DNA of 6,147 bases, taken from positions 1 through 6,147 of the forward strand of contig CAMFKC010000160.1 in the NCBI GenBank assembly GCA_945956975.1, read 5' to 3'. This document shows, one piece after another, positions 3,889-6,147 of the stretch. Numbering within the stretch: position 1 is the stretch's first letter; each line of letters begins with the position of its first letter. This stretch comes from an uncultured Methylocystaceae bacterium (GTDB lineage Bacteria > Pseudomonadota > Alphaproteobacteria > Rhizobiales > Beijerinckiaceae). The notes below the pieces were generated by a model. That model was not told where the DNA came from. It did no database searches and saw nothing but the letters and a program-made list of their open reading frames with translations. The translations under genes were made by a program, and so were the position numbers.

Positions 3889-6147
3889 ATGGCGCCCACC
3901 GAGGCCTTGAACCGCATCCCGCAGCCGCCGGCCAAGCCGATCGTCGGCCATGCGCTCTCGCTCAACCCCGAGGCGCCGATCGAAAGCCTTCTCGGCTTCG
4001 CCAAGCAGCTCGGCCCGATCTTCGAACTCAACATCATGGGGTCGCCGCTGATCTTCGTCTCCGGCGCGAAATTCGTGAAGGAGCTCTGCGACGAGAAGCG
4101 CTTCGACAAGGCGGTGCGCGGCCCGCTCGCGCGTGTGCGGGCCATCGGCGGCGACGGCCTGTTCACCGCCAAGACGAACGAGCCGAACTGGACCAAGGCC
4201 CACAACATCCTGCTCGCGCCCTTCGGCGGGCGCGCGATGCAATCCTATCACCCGGCCATGGTCGACATAGCCGAACAGCTTTGCCTGAAATGGGCGCGGT
4301 TGAACGCGGACGAAGACATCGACGTCGTCCACGACATGACGGCGCTGACGCTCGATACGATCGGGCTGTGCGGCTTCGACTATCGCTTCAACTCGTTCTA
4401 CCGGCGCGACTACAATCCTTTCGTCGAAGCGCTGGTGCGCTCGCTCGAGACGATCATGATGCAGCGCGGCCTGCCGCTGGAAGGCGTCATGATGCGCGGG
4501 CGACTGGCGACGCTGAACGACGACGTCAATTTCATGAACAAGATGGTCGACGACCTCGTGCGGGCGCGCCGCGAGCAGATGGGCGACATGGAGCAGAAGA
4601 AGGATCTGCTCAACGCCATGCTGACCGGCGTCGACCGCGCCACCGGCACGCAGCTCGACGACGTCAATATCCGCTACCAGATCAACACGTTCCTCATCGC
4701 CGGCCATGAGACGACCAGCGGCCTGCTGTCCTACACGCTCTATGCGCTTCTCAAGAATCCCGAAATTCTCCAGAAGGCTTACGACGAGGTGGATCGCGTC
4801 TTCGGGCCGGATCCCTCGGTGCGCCCGACATACCAGCAGGTGACGCAACTCCACTACATCAATCAGATTCTCAAGGAGAGCCTGCGCCTGTGGCCGCCGG
4901 CGCCGGCCTTCTCGGTCTACCCGCTCAAGGACGAGGAGATCTGCGGCTACAAGCTGCGCAAGGGCATCACCATCAACATTCTTGTCGGCGCGCTGCATCG
5001 CGACCCCGAGGTCTGGGGGCCACGCGCGGACATTTTCGATCCGGAGAACTTCAGCCCCGCCGCGGAACAGGCGCGGCCCGCCTGGGCCTGGAAGCCGTTC
5101 GGCAACGGACAGCGCGCCTGCATCGGCCGCGGCTTCGCGATGCACGAGGCAGCGCTGGCGCTCGGCATGGTGCTGCAGCGCTACAAGCTGATCGACTACC
5201 AGCGCTATCAATTGAAGCTGAAGGAAACGCTGACGATCAAGCCCGACGGCTTCAAGATCAAGGTGAAGCCGCGCGAGGCGCGCGACCGCGCCAATGCGCC
5301 GGCCGTCCCGGCCGCCAGCGCCACGGCCGCTCCGGGCGCCACGGCGCCGGCAGCGCCCATCAAACGCCCGACGCACAATACGCCCTTGTCGGTGCTCTAC
5401 GGCTCCAATCTCGGGACGGCGGAAGAATTCGCGCATCGTCTCGCCGAGAACGCCGAGATCAACGGATTCGCCACGCATCTCGGCGCGCTCGACCAGAACA
5501 TCGGCGCGCCGCCGAAGGACACGGGTCTCGTCATCTTCTGCTCCTCCTATAATGGCGCGCCGCCGGACAATGCCGCGAAGTTCGTGGCCTGGCTGCAGAA
5601 CGAAGCCGCGCCCGACGCTTTCAAGGACGTGCGCTACACGGTGTTCGGCTGCGGCAATCGCGAATGGAACGCGACCTACCAGAGCGTGCCGCGCACGATC
5701 GACGAACGCATCGCCGAACTCGGCGGCGTCCGCATCGCGCTGCGCGGCGAGGGCGACGCGCGCGACGATCTCGACGGCCAATACGAGACGTGGTTCGCGG
5801 GCCTGCGCCCTGCGGCGATCAAGGCGTTCGATCTGCCGGCGACGCTCGATCGCGAGACGCGCAGCGTGCCGCTCTACAATGTCGAGCCAGCCTCGAGCCA
5901 GGGCGCCAATCCCGCCGTGAATTCCGCCGGCGCCAAGCGCGCGCGCGTGCTGGAGAACCGCGAGCTTCTGACCGCGCCCGGCCGTTCGACGCGACACATC
6001 GAGGTCGCCTTGCCGGAGGGCGCAACCTATCGCGCGGGCGATCACCTCGCCGTGGTGCCGCGCAACGATGCGGCGCTGGTTGCAGCCGTTGCGCGACGTC
6101 TCGGCCATTCGCCCGACGACGTCATCCGCCTGCGCGGCGCCGAAGGC
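3889..6147 (+). CDS. Bifunctional cytochrome P450 / NADPH-P450 reductase (CYP102, P450 BM3-like), 3' end outside window
   Basis: Self-sufficient soluble monooxygenase: electrons pass from NADPH through FAD and FMN to a heme-thiolate that hydroxylates or epoxidises fatty acids or similar chains. The window holds 753 codons of an expected ~1050-1080. Heme domain (about 1-460): GDGLFT at 88-93; I-helix AGHETTS at 271-277, with Thr275 as the oxygen-activating Thr; ExxR as Glu330-Arg333; FGNGQRACIG around Cys411, the heme ligand. An Ala/Pro-rich linker spans about 463-495. FMN domain: YGSNLGTAE (504-512), SSYNGAPPDN (552-561) and FGCGNREW (586-593). The reductase FAD part begins near 685 with STRHIE (700-705) and YRAGDHLAVVPRN (714-726). 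By comparison with BM3 from memory, the substrate-anchoring Arg47 and Tyr51 correspond to Ser52 and Phe56, while Phe87 is kept as Phe92. No frameshift is seen. The family is near certain; the substrate is open. Confidence 0.96.
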   Translation, partial: MAPTEALNRIPQPPAKPIVGHALSLNPEAPIESLLGFAKQLGPIFELNIMGSPLIFVSGAKFVKELCDEKRFDKAVRGPLARVRAIGGDGLFTAKTNEPNWTKAHNILLAPFGGRAMQSYHPAMVDIAEQLCLKWARLNADEDIDVVHDMTALTLDTIGLCGFDYRFNSFYRRDYNPFVEALVRSLETIMMQRGLPLEGVMMRGRLATLNDDVNFMNKMVDDLVRARREQMGDMEQKKDLLNAMLTGVDRATGTQLDDVNIRYQINTFLIAGHETTSGLLSYTLYALLKNPEILQKAYDEVDRVFGPDPSVRPTYQQVTQLHYINQILKESLRLWPPAPAFSVYPLKDEEICGYKLRKGITINILVGALHRDPEVWGPRADIFDPENFSPAAEQARPAWAWKPFGNGQRACIGRGFAMHEAALALGMVLQRYKLIDYQRYQLKLKETLTIKPDGFKIKVKPREARDRANAPAVPAASATAAPGATAPAAPIKRPTHNTPLSVLYGSNLGTAEEFAHRLAENAEINGFATHLGALDQNIGAPPKDTGLVIFCSSYNGAPPDNAAKFVAWLQNEAAPDAFKDVRYTVFGCGNREWNATYQSVPRTIDERIAELGGVRIALRGEGDARDDLDGQYETWFAGLRPAAIKAFDLPATLDRETRSVPLYNVEPASSQGANPAVNSAGAKRARVLENRELLTAPGRSTRHIEVALPEGATYRAGDHLAVVPRNDAALVAAVARRLGHSPDDVIRLRGAEG

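Noticed and set aside
2467..6108. Very long minus-strand open frame (about 1213 codons) antisense to the oxidoreductase and P450
   Set aside because: It is the mirror of two clearly recognised plus-strand genes in GC-rich DNA, where antisense stops are rare. Its Arg/His/Ala-rich translation shows no recognisable domain.

Overview
High-GC DNA with strong third-position GC bias and long spurious antisense reading frames. Protein content and gene style point to an alphaproteobacterium, most likely Hyphomicrobiales (Rhizobiales). This is inferred from resemblance; the window has no rRNA or other marker gene. I see no tRNA, insertion sequence, CRISPR array, phage gene or origin.

Layout: two genes lie on the minus strand in the left 2.5 kb and two on the plus strand in the right 3.5 kb, diverging from a 137-bp intergenic region (2480-2616). 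Minus strand: an alpha/beta hydrolase (1682-2479), then 62 bp downstream a wax ester synthase/diacylglycerol acyltransferase (WS/DGAT) that runs off the left edge (1619 to <1). Plus strand: a saccharopine-dehydrogenase-like / trans-acting-enoyl-reductase-family NAD(P) oxidoreductase (2617-3789), then 99 bp downstream a self-sufficient CYP102-type (P450 BM3-like) cytochrome P450:reductase fusion that runs off the right edge (3889 to >6147). The last ~300 residues of the fusion, holding most of the FAD/NADPH part, are outside.

All four genes fit lipid or acyl-chain metabolism: ester formation (WS/DGAT), probable ester hydrolysis (hydrolase), a reductase family with lipid-acting members, and fatty-acid hydroxylation (CYP102). 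A shared pathway is inference.

The most interesting points are: (i) the hydrolase start, where a good Shine-Dalgarno serves an ATG in the wrong frame that stops after 8 codons; (ii) a candidate minus-strand promoter whose -35/-10 spacer holds a perfect inverted repeat; (iii) a hairpin plus T-tract just before the P450 ribosome binding site; (iv) a CYP102 that appears to lack both carboxylate-anchoring residues of BM3; (v) a Lys/Ala-rich tail on the WS/DGAT. I found no clearly unprecedented system. The families are known, and the novelty lies in the combination and these details.
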